DNA from: Clostridium sp. AF15-31
GTDB lineage: Bacteria > Bacillota > Clostridia > Lachnospirales > Lachnospiraceae
Direction of reading: 5' to 3'
Assembly (NCBI RefSeq): GCF_003461625.1
Contig: NZ_QTXL01000003.1
Coordinates: 124,001-188,000, forward strand
DNA: 64,000 nt
The translations under genes and the position numbers were made by a program. The notes under the pieces were generated by a model. That model did no database searches and had not been told where the DNA came from. It was given only the letters and a program-made list of their open reading frames with translations. Positions 18,036 to 26,651 of this stretch are shown one piece after another; position 1 is the stretch's first letter; each line of letters starts with the position of its first letter.

Positions 18036-18063
18036 AGTATACTATTTCTATAGGTTTTATCAA
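18036..18063 (-). promoter_or_regulatory. rrf2 promoter with overlapping palindrome (candidate Rrf2 operator)
   Basis: On the minus strand TTGATA (18063-18058) and TATACT (18041-18036) are separated by 16 nt. The palindrome TAGTATACTA covers the -10 element and lies inside a larger TATAG...CTATA symmetry. Rrf2-type regulators commonly repress their own promoter through such A/T-rich dyads; that role here is inferred. Confidence 0.6.
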
Positions 18064-18071
18064 GTACAAAT

Positions 18072-18332
18072 TTATTTTTTTTGGCAATCCATCCGGTGTT
18101 CCACATCCACAGCCACCATGACCACCATGTCCACCACAACAGCCTGCTTCTGTATGATCACCTTTGATGTTACGCCCGGTCGCTCCTCCACATCATTGAT
18201 CGTCCGCTCACAAAAACGGCATCCGATGTTGCATCCCGGACTCACCGGCATATGAATCCGCCCGGCATTATTTTTCTGTCCTCCAAAACACAGATGTGAG
18301 TTCTGAAGATCCTTATATGTATTGCTTCCCAT
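18072..18332 (-). pseudogene. Remnant of a NifB-like radical SAM gene
   Basis: The frame begins like a NifB-family radical SAM protein: residues about 25-57 give R-I-H-M-P-V-S-P-G-C-N-I-G-C-R-F-C-E-R, with the C-x3-C-x2-C cluster motif, then E-E-R-P-G-V-T-S-K. Only about 57 residues are family-like, against about 290 normally. After that the same DNA read one frame over encodes a Cys/His/Gly-rich tail (C-C-G-G-H-G-G-H-G-G-C-G-C-G). This looks like an internal deletion that joined the N-terminus to the tail out of frame. It lies upstream of rrf2, as Fe-S genes often do. Confidence 0.65.
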
Positions 18333-18488
18333 TTACTTCGCCTCGTTTATCCTGAACCATAAAAAAGACTTTGTCCAAACCAGCTGCTCTCTTTATATCC
18401 CAAAAGAGCCTGCTGTTTCAGGCAAAGCCTTTTTCATTGTATTATATTTTCTCTTTCATCTTCTTAATGATCTCTTCATTTGCAGTAC

Positions 18489-19307
18489 TTACTTTGCGTA
18501 CTCAAAAAATCCGGAATCCTCGGATTTATTATAGATTGCATAACAGTCAAGTGTTGCTGATCCATCAGCACTTTCCTGCCACCAGGAAAGGAATGCTTCC
18601 GGCAATTCTGAGACAGGTGCATCCGGAGTGTAGAAATAGATCTCCGTTCCACTGTCCATGCCGGATGGTTCACCCGCTTTATAACGGATACCATCTTCGA
18701 TTTTTTCCTCATCTTCTGCTACTTTCACGCTATCCAGAGTCATCGAATATGTATAATCGTTTACCATCTTGATATCTTTGAACTGTCCGCTGAAATTACA
18801 AACATATACGGTCCCATTTGGGTATTCATTCTCATCTCGTTCTCCCATTTCGGAATCAGAAAATGCTCCTGTAAATGATCCATCCTGTGATAATGTTAAT
18901 GTTGTACTCCATCCACCGGCTCCACTGCTAAAGATCATGTCTATCGGATATGTACCCGGCAGAGCGGATACAGCTTCTTCCTGTAATTCTGCTGTAGAAG
19001 TACCTTTCTCTGTAGCACCGGCATCTTCTTCGGAAGAAGCCGCTTCAGTGGTCTGTGTCTCAGTCTTAGCTTCTGTGCTGGCTGCCTCTGTTGTCTGCGC
19101 TTCCATCCCGGCTTCTGTACTGGCTGCCTCTGTTGCCTGTGCTTCCGTCTTCTCTGTCGTTGCTTCGGTTGATACCTCGGTTGTTCCTTTGTTCTTTTCT
19201 GTTGACTCTGAGTCTGCGCCATTGCATCCTGCCAGCAAACTAACTGCAAATGTTGCTGCAAGTGCTACCGTCATAATCTTTCCCGACTTGGTTCTATTCT
19301 TTCTCAT
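18489..19307 (-). CDS. Lipoprotein with Thr/Glu/Ala-repeat stalk
   Basis: A 272-residue predicted lipoprotein. The signal peptide ends in a lipobox L-L-A-G-C (Cys28), so it would be lipid-anchored outside the membrane. Residues about 30-110 form a low-complexity Thr/Glu/Ala/Ser stalk with three 14-residue repeats. The C-terminal domain (about 115-272) is beta-rich (T-L-T-L-S-Q-D-G-S-F-T-G-A-F) and may be a lipocalin-like barrel; no family is firmly recognised. It is a single gene with its own promoter upstream. Confidence 0.8.
   Translation of the reverse strand: MRKNRTKSGKIMTVALAATFAVSLLAGCNGADSESTEKNKGTTEVSTEATTEKTEAQATEAASTEAGMEAQTTEAASTEAKTETQTTEAASSEEDAGATEKGTSTAELQEEAVSALPGTYPIDMIFSSGAGGWSTTLTLSQDGSFTGAFSDSEMGERDENEYPNGTVYVCNFSGQFKDIKMVNDYTYSMTLDSVKVAEDEEKIEDGIRYKAGEPSGMDSGTEIYFYTPDAPVSELPEAFLSWWQESADGSATLDCYAIYNKSEDSGFFEYAK
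19020..19145 (-). repeat. Three 42-bp in-frame repeats in the lipoprotein gene
   Basis: Residues 55-68, 69-82 and 83-96 are three variants of E-(A/T)-Q-(A/T)-T-E-A-A-S-(T/S)-E. A 42-bp unit can change copy number without breaking the frame, altering stalk length. Confidence 0.75.
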
Positions 19308-19407
19308 ACCTTACAATCCTCCTGCATTCATCTGTAAATACATTTCCGGAATTCTTATTGTGAATCTCATCACAACGCTTTTCTTCGGCTGTTTTTCGAA
19401 TATACAA

Positions 19408-19436
19408 AGTATATGTCCGTTATCTGATTTTGTCAG
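19408..19436 (-). promoter_or_regulatory. Candidate sigma-A promoter of the lipoprotein gene
   Basis: On the minus strand CTGACA (19436-19431) and TATACT (19413-19408) are 17 nt apart, about 100 nt before the lipoprotein start, which has an AGGAGG site. Confidence 0.5.
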
Positions 19437-19464
19437 CTTAATTATTCTTTATAGATGTTGCATT

Positions 19465-20865
19465 TCATTTACGATTGTTACGGTTCTTTAACCAATCTTT
19501 GAACTCCGGCAAAGTCTTTCTTCCGGCTTCTGTAACCGGCTTCACCCATTTGCCTGATCTGGTATAGACAAGCTCGATTGCCAGGCGCACCAGCTCATCC
19601 GTATATACAAATGAAAATACAGCAAGGAAAGGCAGATGTAAGACCATGCCTGCGATCCATGTCGCCGGAACGCTGACTAAGAATAAACCGCCAATCTCCA
19701 CATAGGTTCCGACTCTCGTCTCGCCTGCTGCCCGGTATCCCTCATTCATAATATAGTTACAGGTTCGAACGGCACCGAAGAACAGGTAAATGTATAACAT
19801 ATACATGCCATACCGAAGTGCCTGATCCCCCAGTCCAAATAAGCCAAACAATGGTTCATGTAATAACGCACAGATCAGCACAATCCCGAAAGTAACTGCC
19901 GGACAGAACAATGCCGACCGCTTCATAAACCGATATGCCCCCTTATGGTCACCGGCACCGACAGACTGTCCGATCACAACGCTGGTTGCATTTGATAAAC
20001 CACCGAAGAATGCATAGACAAAGCCCTCGCATACACGGAACGCTGCCATGGCGGCGATCGCAGATTCATTCTGATGTCCGATCACGATATTGATCAGCAT
20101 TTGTCCAACTCCATAAAACAGTTCGTTACAGAGAATTGGAAATGCATTTGCCAGATATACTTTGATAAATCCACCATGGAATAAGAACATCTGACTCAGG
20201 CGAATCCGCACCTTGCATTTTGAACGCATCAGATAGATAAACAGCAGTAATAAATTGATGATTGCAGATGCAAGTGTTCCGACTGCTGCACCGGCTGCAC
20301 CCATTTTCGGTGCACCGAATTTACCGTATATCAATACAAAGTTCAAGCAGAAATTCACTACCAATCCTACGATGGAACAGATAAGCGGCGCTTTCACCCG
20401 CTCTGTCGAACGGAGCAGGAAGCTGATAAGTACAGCAAATACCTGAAGCGGATATGCCCATCCGACAATCCGCATATACGGCTTTCCGATTCGGATAAAT
20501 ACTTCTTTATCTGTATATACCCCCAATAAGAATTCCGGTCTGATGATACACAGGGCTGCAAATGCAAAGCCCACGATTGCCATGCAGATGAAAGTGATAC
20601 CGAATGTACGATTAATTCCCTTTTCATCATCCGCCCCCCAATACTGGGAGAAGAACAGGATCGACGCACTGGCAAATCCCCAGTAGCAGCTGAAGAACAG
20701 GGAACTGATCTGGGAACAGATACCAACTGCTGCCACGCACGACTCTCCTAGCCTTCCAATCATGATCGTATCGACCATACTGGCTGTTGTAGTTAATAAA
20801 TTCTGTAATGCGATGGGAAATGCAATCGTCAGCATCACATACAGAAATGATCTTTTATTTTTCAT
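19465..20865 (-). CDS. MATE-family multidrug/toxin exporter
   Basis: A 466-residue protein with about twelve transmembrane helices in two homologous halves. The N-terminal block F-P-I-A-L-Q-N-L-L-T-T-T-A-S-M-V-D-T-I-M-I-G-R is the typical MATE opening. Family members exchange Na+ or H+ for cationic compounds. It starts 16 bp after the stop of the large BspA-type gene, so it may be read from that transcript. The substrate cannot be told. Confidence 0.92.
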   Translation of the reverse strand: MKNKRSFLYVMLTIAFPIALQNLLTTTASMVDTIMIGRLGESCVAAVGICSQISSLFFSCYWGFASASILFFSQYWGADDEKGINRTFGITFICMAIVGFAFAALCIIRPEFLLGVYTDKEVFIRIGKPYMRIVGWAYPLQVFAVLISFLLRSTERVKAPLICSIVGLVVNFCLNFVLIYGKFGAPKMGAAGAAVGTLASAIINLLLLFIYLMRSKCKVRIRLSQMFLFHGGFIKVYLANAFPILCNELFYGVGQMLINIVIGHQNESAIAAMAAFRVCEGFVYAFFGGLSNATSVVIGQSVGAGDHKGAYRFMKRSALFCPAVTFGIVLICALLHEPLFGLFGLGDQALRYGMYMLYIYLFFGAVRTCNYIMNEGYRAAGETRVGTYVEIGGLFLVSVPATWIAGMVLHLPFLAVFSFVYTDELVRLAIELVYTRSGKWVKPVTEAGRKTLPEFKDWLKNRNNRK

Positions 20866-20881
20866 ATGTATCTAATATTGC

Positions 20882-23677
20882 TCAGGAAACCTTAATCGTT
20901 ATCTTCTTCGATTTTCCTCTATATTTTGAAGTTCCTTTTGCCTTTACCGTAATTGTATAGGTTCCCTTTGGCGTTCCTTTCCTTACTGTTACCTTTCCTT
21001 TTTTGCTAACAGTAATATATGCTTTCGAAGCCTTTGATCTGGAATATGTCACCTTACCCTTTGCATTCTTTACCCCGATTATAAAGGAATGCTTTTTGTT
21101 AAGCTTTCCGGTTGATTTTTTTGCTTTGTAGGTTTTTGAAGCCACCTTTACCTTCATTGGATTCGACTTTTTAATCATTAATTTCGCTACATTGGATTTC
21201 GCTGAATTGCTGGTTGCTGTTGCTTTTGCACTTGCAATTACATAATAGGTTCCAACCTTGGAAGGATATGTAGATAACCGCTTCGTACACTTCGAATCTG
21301 AATAATATTTATAGGTAATCTTCCCTGCCGCGCCTTTTACGCTTGCAGCACCTATCTTTTTTCCCTTTCCAGTATAGGTAACTGTCTTATTCTTCAGTGT
21401 CAATGTTGGTGTGGTCTTTGTAACCTGTGACTTACCCTGCACCGTCAAGGTAAGTGACGTTTCATGATATTTTGTTTTTGCTGTGATAGTTACTTTACCA
21501 CCGCCCACAAATGTAATCTTTCCATTTTTATCTACCGTTGCTACACTCTTCTTATCTGAGCTCCATGTGATATTCCCGCTTGTAAATGGACAATACATGC
21601 TAAAACCAGGATTTACCAGAACGACCTTCGCATTTACGCTCTTGCCTGCAGTATAAGTATCCTTGTCCATCTGTATAACAAATTTATAAGAATATGTCTC
21701 ACCATCACCCCAAACAATACCGTCCGTCGTAATTGCTTCTGTAAATTTCTTTTTCGGAATATTGATATTCTGTGTTATGGTACGGTCTGTCTGCTTCTCT
21801 GCCGTCTGAGCATCTGTATTTGAACCAAAGCACTGTACCCAGGTATAAATACCATTTATATAAAAGCAGCCAACTCCTATCGTAGTTGCTTTTTTACTTA
21901 AAATATTCTCCTTGTGTCCCGATGAATTCATCCAGTCATTCATGACTGCTGTTGCAGAAGACTGATTGATTGCAACATTTTCTGCATTCATATTCTTATT
22001 TGCTGAAAAGCAGCTTGCACCATCCGGCCTGGTATGTGAAAACAATACTGCCTGCTCACCGGCACGAATCATAGCCGTTTCTAACAATCCGGTATCCATC
22101 GTCAATGCATCAAGACCATTCTTTGCACGTTCTGCATTTACCTTGTCTAATACCTCAAATGCCTTCGTATAATCTCTTTTTCCTTTAATCTGAATTGTTT
22201 CTGCATAACGGAATCCATTGTAACCAAACCGCACCAGTTGATTATTGTTGCAGGTGATCACAACATCCTTTGCAAATGCATTTTCATCTACAAACTGCGT
22301 AGATGCAGGCAGCGTTATCTGTTTCAAGGATGGACAATTTGCAAATGCCTGACGATATATCTCTTTTACTTTTGGAATATATACATCTGTTAATGCATAG
22401 CATTGTGCAAAATCAGCATATGTCACATATTCCAGTCCCATACCACGAAATGTTACAAGCTTCTGGCAGCTGTTAAATACCGATCCTTCCCAGCTTTTTA
22501 TCGTTGCCGGGACTGTCACCTCGACCAGACTGTTACAGCCTAAAAATGTCCGCATACCAAGTGATGTCAGACCACCAAAATCAATGGAAGTAATCCCTGT
22601 GCATTTTTCAAACATTGAATAAGCGCTTTCTTTCATGCCTTTGCCAAACTTTACTGTTGTTATCTTGGTACAGCCCTGAAATGCAAAATTACCTGCTTCA
22701 CTGATCTTATCCGAAAGTGTCAAGGTTCCGGATAAGCCGGACATATAAAATGCACCTTCTCCTAATGTTGTTACATTGGAAAAGTTTACCGTGTTCAAGC
22801 TGACATTATTATAAAATGCATAATCTCCGATCTTCTTCACATTCGAAGGTATCGTAAATGAGCCTGTTCCTCCATTAAACGGATACATCACTAATTCGGA
22901 CTGATCCTTGGAATATACAACTCCATTCCGTGCAACATAGGCTGTGTTACCTGCTGCAACCGTATAACTCTCTATCGTTGTATTTCCAAAAAATACGAGC
23001 GGCGATATAGAGGTTACACCTGCAGGTATTGTAAATGTTGTCGGACAGTTATTTTGAAATGCATAGCTTCCTAAATCCGTCACCCCCGGTATCTCAATCC
23101 GGGTAACAGCTTTACAGTCACAATATGCTCCAGATCGAATCGTCTTCACAGAAGATGGCAAAACCACCTCTTGCAGTTTCGTACATCCATAAAATGCAGC
23201 CTCTCCAATCTCTTTCAGAGTATTCGGATAGGTTACATCTGTAATATCATACATTTCCACAAAATTCTGGCTTCCGATTTTTGTAATACCACTTTTTATT
23301 ACAACCTTTTCAACATCTAAAGTATACCATGGTGCCTTATCAGAAGAACTGGCGTCCGGCATATCTCCTTTTCCTGATATCGTAAGTGTTGTGCCAGAAA
23401 GCGTCCATGTTACATTCTCCCAGGTTTCACTTTGTGAAGTGTCATTTGATGTACTCTGCAATGCAAGTTCCTCATCACTTGTATATAATTCCGGTCCTGC
23501 ATTTTCCGACACCTCATATCCCGTTGCAGGCGTAATATCCCCTGTGCTTTCTTCAATAGCTGCTGTAGCAGTTGTCATATTTTCTGCATATACATACCTG
23601 CCTGTTGTACCTAACATGCTGCAAATGGCCCCTATTCCTAATAATACTGCAATCCTGCTTCTCCCTTTTTTTCTCAT
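20882..23677 (-). CDS. Secreted BspA-type leucine-rich repeat protein with CAP and Big_2 domains
   Basis: The start at 23677 (M-R-K-K-G-R-S-R) has GAGAGG 5 nt upstream and leads into a signal peptide; an in-frame codon at 23728 gives an unlikely long N-terminus. The 931-residue protein has BspA/LRR_5 repeats (about 95-490, I-G-x-x-A-F-x-x-C-x-x-L), a CAP/SCP domain (about 510-630, with H-T-R-P-D-G, N-S-S-G-H-K-E-N and A-E-N-V-A), a Big_2 domain (about 670-755), and lysine-rich Ig-like repeats to the end. It should act outside the cell, perhaps in adhesion. The CAP-like fold is of unknown activity. There is no LPXTG. Confidence 0.88.
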   Translation of the reverse strand: MRKKGRSRIAVLLGIGAICSMLGTTGRYVYAENMTTATAAIEESTGDITPATGYEVSENAGPELYTSDEELALQSTSNDTSQSETWENVTWTLSGTTLTISGKGDMPDASSSDKAPWYTLDVEKVVIKSGITKIGSQNFVEMYDITDVTYPNTLKEIGEAAFYGCTKLQEVVLPSSVKTIRSGAYCDCKAVTRIEIPGVTDLGSYAFQNNCPTTFTIPAGVTSISPLVFFGNTTIESYTVAAGNTAYVARNGVVYSKDQSELVMYPFNGGTGSFTIPSNVKKIGDYAFYNNVSLNTVNFSNVTTLGEGAFYMSGLSGTLTLSDKISEAGNFAFQGCTKITTVKFGKGMKESAYSMFEKCTGITSIDFGGLTSLGMRTFLGCNSLVEVTVPATIKSWEGSVFNSCQKLVTFRGMGLEYVTYADFAQCYALTDVYIPKVKEIYRQAFANCPSLKQITLPASTQFVDENAFAKDVVITCNNNQLVRFGYNGFRYAETIQIKGKRDYTKAFEVLDKVNAERAKNGLDALTMDTGLLETAMIRAGEQAVLFSHTRPDGASCFSANKNMNAENVAINQSSATAVMNDWMNSSGHKENILSKKATTIGVGCFYINGIYTWVQCFGSNTDAQTAEKQTDRTITQNINIPKKKFTEAITTDGIVWGDGETYSYKFVIQMDKDTYTAGKSVNAKVVLVNPGFSMYCPFTSGNITWSSDKKSVATVDKNGKITFVGGGKVTITAKTKYHETSLTLTVQGKSQVTKTTPTLTLKNKTVTYTGKGKKIGAASVKGAAGKITYKYYSDSKCTKRLSTYPSKVGTYYVIASAKATATSNSAKSNVAKLMIKKSNPMKVKVASKTYKAKKSTGKLNKKHSFIIGVKNAKGKVTYSRSKASKAYITVSKKGKVTVRKGTPKGTYTITVKAKGTSKYRGKSKKITIKVS

Positions 23678-23764
23678 AATTTCCTCTCTTTCTGCAATTA
23701 CTATTCTTCGTGTAGTTATTTTTCTCAAAAACTTCAGCTCATCTCAACTTGCACAAATACTTAT

Positions 23765-24751
23765 TCATCTTATCTGGAAATAATCATCTCCCCACCATTT
23801 CCTATTATCTAAATACCAACGGATTGTCCCCTTTATCCCATCCTCAAACTTTGTTTCCGGCAACCAGCCTAATTCATTATGTATCTTTGTTGGATCAATA
23901 GCATAACGCAAGTCATGACCTTTGCGGTCTGTTACATGCGTGATCAGACTTTCCGGCTTGCCTAGTTCCTTGCAAATAAGCTTTACAATGTCAATATTCT
24001 TCATTTCATTATGTCCGCCAACATTATAAACTTCTCCAACGCGACCCTTATGAATGATCAGATCAATTGCCCGGCAGTGATCCTTTACATACAGCCAGTC
24101 ACGTACATTCACACCCTCCCCATAAACAGGTAAAGGCTTGTCTGATAATGCATTAATAATCATAAATGGGATCAGCTTCTCCGGAAATTGATATGGTCCA
24201 TAATTATTCGAACAACGACTAATGGTAACAGGAAGTCCATATGTCCTATGATATGCAAGGACTAACAAATCAGCAGATGCTTTTGAACTGCTGTACGGCG
24301 AACTCGTACGAATCGGAGTCTCCTCTGTAAAAAATAAATCCGGTCTGTTCAACGGAAGATCTCCATATACTTCATCTGTACTTACCTGGTGATACCTTGC
24401 AATACCATATTTGCGGCAGGCATCCATCAGCACCGCCGTTCCTTTGACATTCGTATCTAAGAAAATCTCCGGATTCTCGATGGAACGGTCTACATGACTT
24501 TCGGCTGCGAAGTTCACTACCATATCCGGATGTTCTTCTTCAAATAGCCTATAGACTGCCTCTCTGTCGCAGATATCAATCTTACAAAAACGGAAATGCG
24601 GATTATCCATCGCCGAAGCTAGTGTAGATAAATTTCCCGCATATGTAAGCTTATCCATACATACGATACGATCCTCCGGATAACTGTCCAGCATATAAAA
24701 TATAAAATTGCTTCCAATAAATCCGGCTCCTCCGGTTACGATAATTGTCAT
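23765..24751 (-). CDS. rfbB: dTDP-glucose 4,6-dehydratase
   Basis: A 328-residue short-chain dehydrogenase/reductase. It has the NAD-binding [10 protein letters not shown] at residues 6-15, the T-D-E triad at 125-127 and Y-S-S-S-K at 153-157. It converts dTDP-glucose to dTDP-4-keto-6-deoxyglucose, the first committed step to dTDP-rhamnose. No rfbA, rfbC or rfbD is in the window. A truncated copy lies 1.5 kb upstream, and its promoter spacer resembles those of the defence genes. Confidence 0.93.
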   Translation of the reverse strand: MTIIVTGGAGFIGSNFIFYMLDSYPEDRIVCMDKLTYAGNLSTLASAMDNPHFRFCKIDICDREAVYRLFEEEHPDMVVNFAAESHVDRSIENPEIFLDTNVKGTAVLMDACRKYGIARYHQVSTDEVYGDLPLNRPDLFFTEETPIRTSSPYSSSKASADLLVLAYHRTYGLPVTISRCSNNYGPYQFPEKLIPFMIINALSDKPLPVYGEGVNVRDWLYVKDHCRAIDLIIHKGRVGEVYNVGGHNEMKNIDIVKLICKELGKPESLITHVTDRKGHDLRYAIDPTKIHNELGWLPETKFEDGIKGTIRWYLDNRKWWGDDYFQIR

Positions 24752-24811
24752 GGTGTTTATCTCTTATCTATCCTATCTATGGTCTCAAATCTGCCCATGT
24801 TCGATGATTTT

Positions 24812-24840
24812 ATATTAATCCTAATCATATTCCAAGTCAA
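24812..24840 (-). promoter_or_regulatory. rfbB promoter with a spacer like the defence-island promoters
   Basis: On the minus strand TTGACT (24840-24835) and TAATAT (24817-24812) are 17 nt apart. The spacer TGGAATATGATTAGGAT is close to those of the promoters at 32.5 and 36.1 kb, which have GCGTATGrATArGGA. Confidence 0.65.
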
Positions 24841-24887
24841 CTTATCGCATAAAATCAGAGTTAAATTACCAAAAGTTACACCCAGAC

Positions 24888-25973
24888 ATGCTGTTTATTA
24901 CATCAAAGGTTTTTTTCACCCTTTTTCTGCTATGCTTTTCCTGTCGACAAAACAGGCGCCAGCTCTTTCCTTCCCGCACAGAACATGAATGTCTTACGGA
25001 ACTTCGGAAGCATCCGCGAAGTTACTTTGCTTATCAGAACATGACGCAGGAATGGAAGAACCGCTTTCTTGAATTTATGGAGGGTACGAAAACTCTGCCT
25101 TTAACCTATGATCCGTTTTTCAAGAAGCTGTTCAATCCGGATATCTATCCGGAACGGTTGTCCAGTCTCATCAGCAGTATCATCGGTACGAAAGTGACGG
25201 TTCAGTGCATCCTGTCAAACGAAGACAGCATGCTGCCGTCCACCTCACTCCTGCTTCTGGATATCCTTGTCCAGTTAGAAGATGGCTCGATCGCAAATGT
25301 CGAGATCCAGAAGATTCCATATACCTTCCCGGGAGAGCGTATGTCCTGCTACTCCTCCGATCTCATGCTCCGCCAGTATACAAGAGTGAAAAGCTCGAAA
25401 GGCAGTTCTTTCACCTACAAAGATCTGAAAACGGTTTACACGATCGTGATATATGAAAAAAGTCCGGATGCGTGTCTGACTGATGCATTATCCGATATCT
25501 ACCTGCACCATGGCAGAATCGTTTTTGATACCGGAATCGAGTTGAAGCTTTTGCAAGAATTCTATGTAGTCGCCCTTGACGTATTTAAAGAAAGTAAGTA
25601 TGCTAAAGATATCAATGAGTTAAACGCTTGGTTGTCTCTGCTGACTGCACAGTCGGTCGACGACCTTGCTGCACTGGTATCTGACTATCCATGGATGGAA
25701 GCTATCTGCAAGGATATGTCCGAATATATGTATGATCCGGAGGAGGTAATCACCATGTTTTCAGAAGCACTTCGAATGTTAGATGAGAATACGGTTCACT
25801 ATATGATTGATGAACTACAGAAGGAACGGGATAAAGCAGTAGCTGCTCTCTCTGAGAAGGATGCTGCCTTGTCCGAAAAAGACTCTGTGATATCCGAGAA
25901 GAATGCTGCTCTATCCAAAAAGGATGCTGAAATCGCAGCCTTGAAAGCAAAGCTTTCCGCCCTCAATAAATAA
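24888..25973 (+). CDS. Rpn/PD-(D/E)XK nuclease-family protein (putative transposase family)
   Basis: A 361-residue frame, one of only two plus-strand genes in the window. Residues about 75-250 match the Rpn/PDDEXK-transposase family: Y-D-P-F-F-K-K-L-F-N-P-D, then L-L-L-L-D-I-L-V-Q-L-E-D-G-S-I-A-N-V-E-I-Q-K, which carries the D...E-x-Q/K nuclease core, then G-E-R-M-S-C-Y-S-S-D. The C-terminus has repeats of A-L-S-E-K-D in a coiled coil. The true start is uncertain: family similarity begins near E-L-R-K-H-P-R (about 25005), and ATG 25041 would remove some of it. No terminal inverted repeats were seen. It lies between rfbB and an rfbB remnant. Confidence 0.75.
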   Translation: MLFITSKVFFTLFLLCFSCRQNRRQLFPSRTEHECLTELRKHPRSYFAYQNMTQEWKNRFLEFMEGTKTLPLTYDPFFKKLFNPDIYPERLSSLISSIIGTKVTVQCILSNEDSMLPSTSLLLLDILVQLEDGSIANVEIQKIPYTFPGERMSCYSSDLMLRQYTRVKSSKGSSFTYKDLKTVYTIVIYEKSPDACLTDALSDIYLHHGRIVFDTGIELKLLQEFYVVALDVFKESKYAKDINELNAWLSLLTAQSVDDLAALVSDYPWMEAICKDMSEYMYDPEEVITMFSEALRMLDENTVHYMIDELQKERDKAVAALSEKDAALSEKDSVISEKNAALSKKDAEIAALKAKLSALNK

Positions 25974-26036
25974 AGCAGCATTCATGCAAAAGCATTATCT
26001 TACCATAGTTATAACGCATGCCCATATAACTAACTT

Positions 26037-26076
26037 ATGCCAGGCAGCTCCAAAATGGAGCCGGCTGGCATTTATC
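26037..26076 (+). terminator. Terminator after the Rpn-type gene
   Basis: ATGCCAG, then GCTCC, loop AAAAT, then GGAGC and CTGGCAT, followed by a short T-rich tail; 64 bp after the stop. The rest of 25974-26271 is AT-rich and shows no convincing gene. Confidence 0.65.
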
Positions 26077-26271
26077 ATATAGTTCTAGCCGTTATTTATT
26101 ATTTAGAGATTTTACAAATCATCAGTCAGTCTTCCTAATCTTGTTCTGACCTTACTTTTGTTTCTTTTTCAGATTCAGAGATCAATGTACTACGCAAAGC
26201 AGACAAAATAAATTCATCTTATTATTACAATCTATTTTTAAACAATATATGTCTAACACTTATATATTTGT

Positions 26272-26586
26272 TTACATATCATCATATGTATCAATGCCAC
26301 GTATCATATGATTTATATATCTATTACGACTAAATCCATTTCTATTGTCAACGATATTTTGGCAGTCACTAAACACATCTATGCCCTGTCCTGTCAAATC
26401 CATAATAACCGCTGTTCCTTTTATATTGGTATCAAGAAAAGTTTCCGGCGACTCAATAGAACGATCCACATGTGACTCCGCAGCAAAATTCACAACCACA
26501 TCCGGATGTTTTCTCTTCATGTAAAATATAAAATTACTGCCTATGAATCCGGCTCCACCGGTCACTATTATTGTTCTGATTCTCAT
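26272..26586 (-). pseudogene. Internally deleted remnant of an rfbB-type dehydratase gene
   Basis: The first 20 or so residues match the start of RfbB ([15 protein letters not shown]). The frame then jumps to what is residue ~74 of RfbB ([19 protein letters not shown]) and continues to about 111 (K-G-T-A-V-I-M-D). About 50 residues are missing inside and the catalytic T-D-E and YxxxK parts are gone. The last 40 residues are unrelated. It cannot be a working dehydratase. Confidence 0.8.
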
Positions 26587-26651
26587 ATGTCTATCCCATC
26601 ATGTATATATTTTATGTATGACTTTCAGTTATTCTCAGTAAAACTTTAAAA

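Noticed and set aside
24888..25973. Rpn-type gene as an intact insertion sequence
   Set aside because: No terminal inverted repeats or target duplications were seen around it, and Rpn proteins act as recombination-linked nucleases as often as transposases. It is reported as a gene only.
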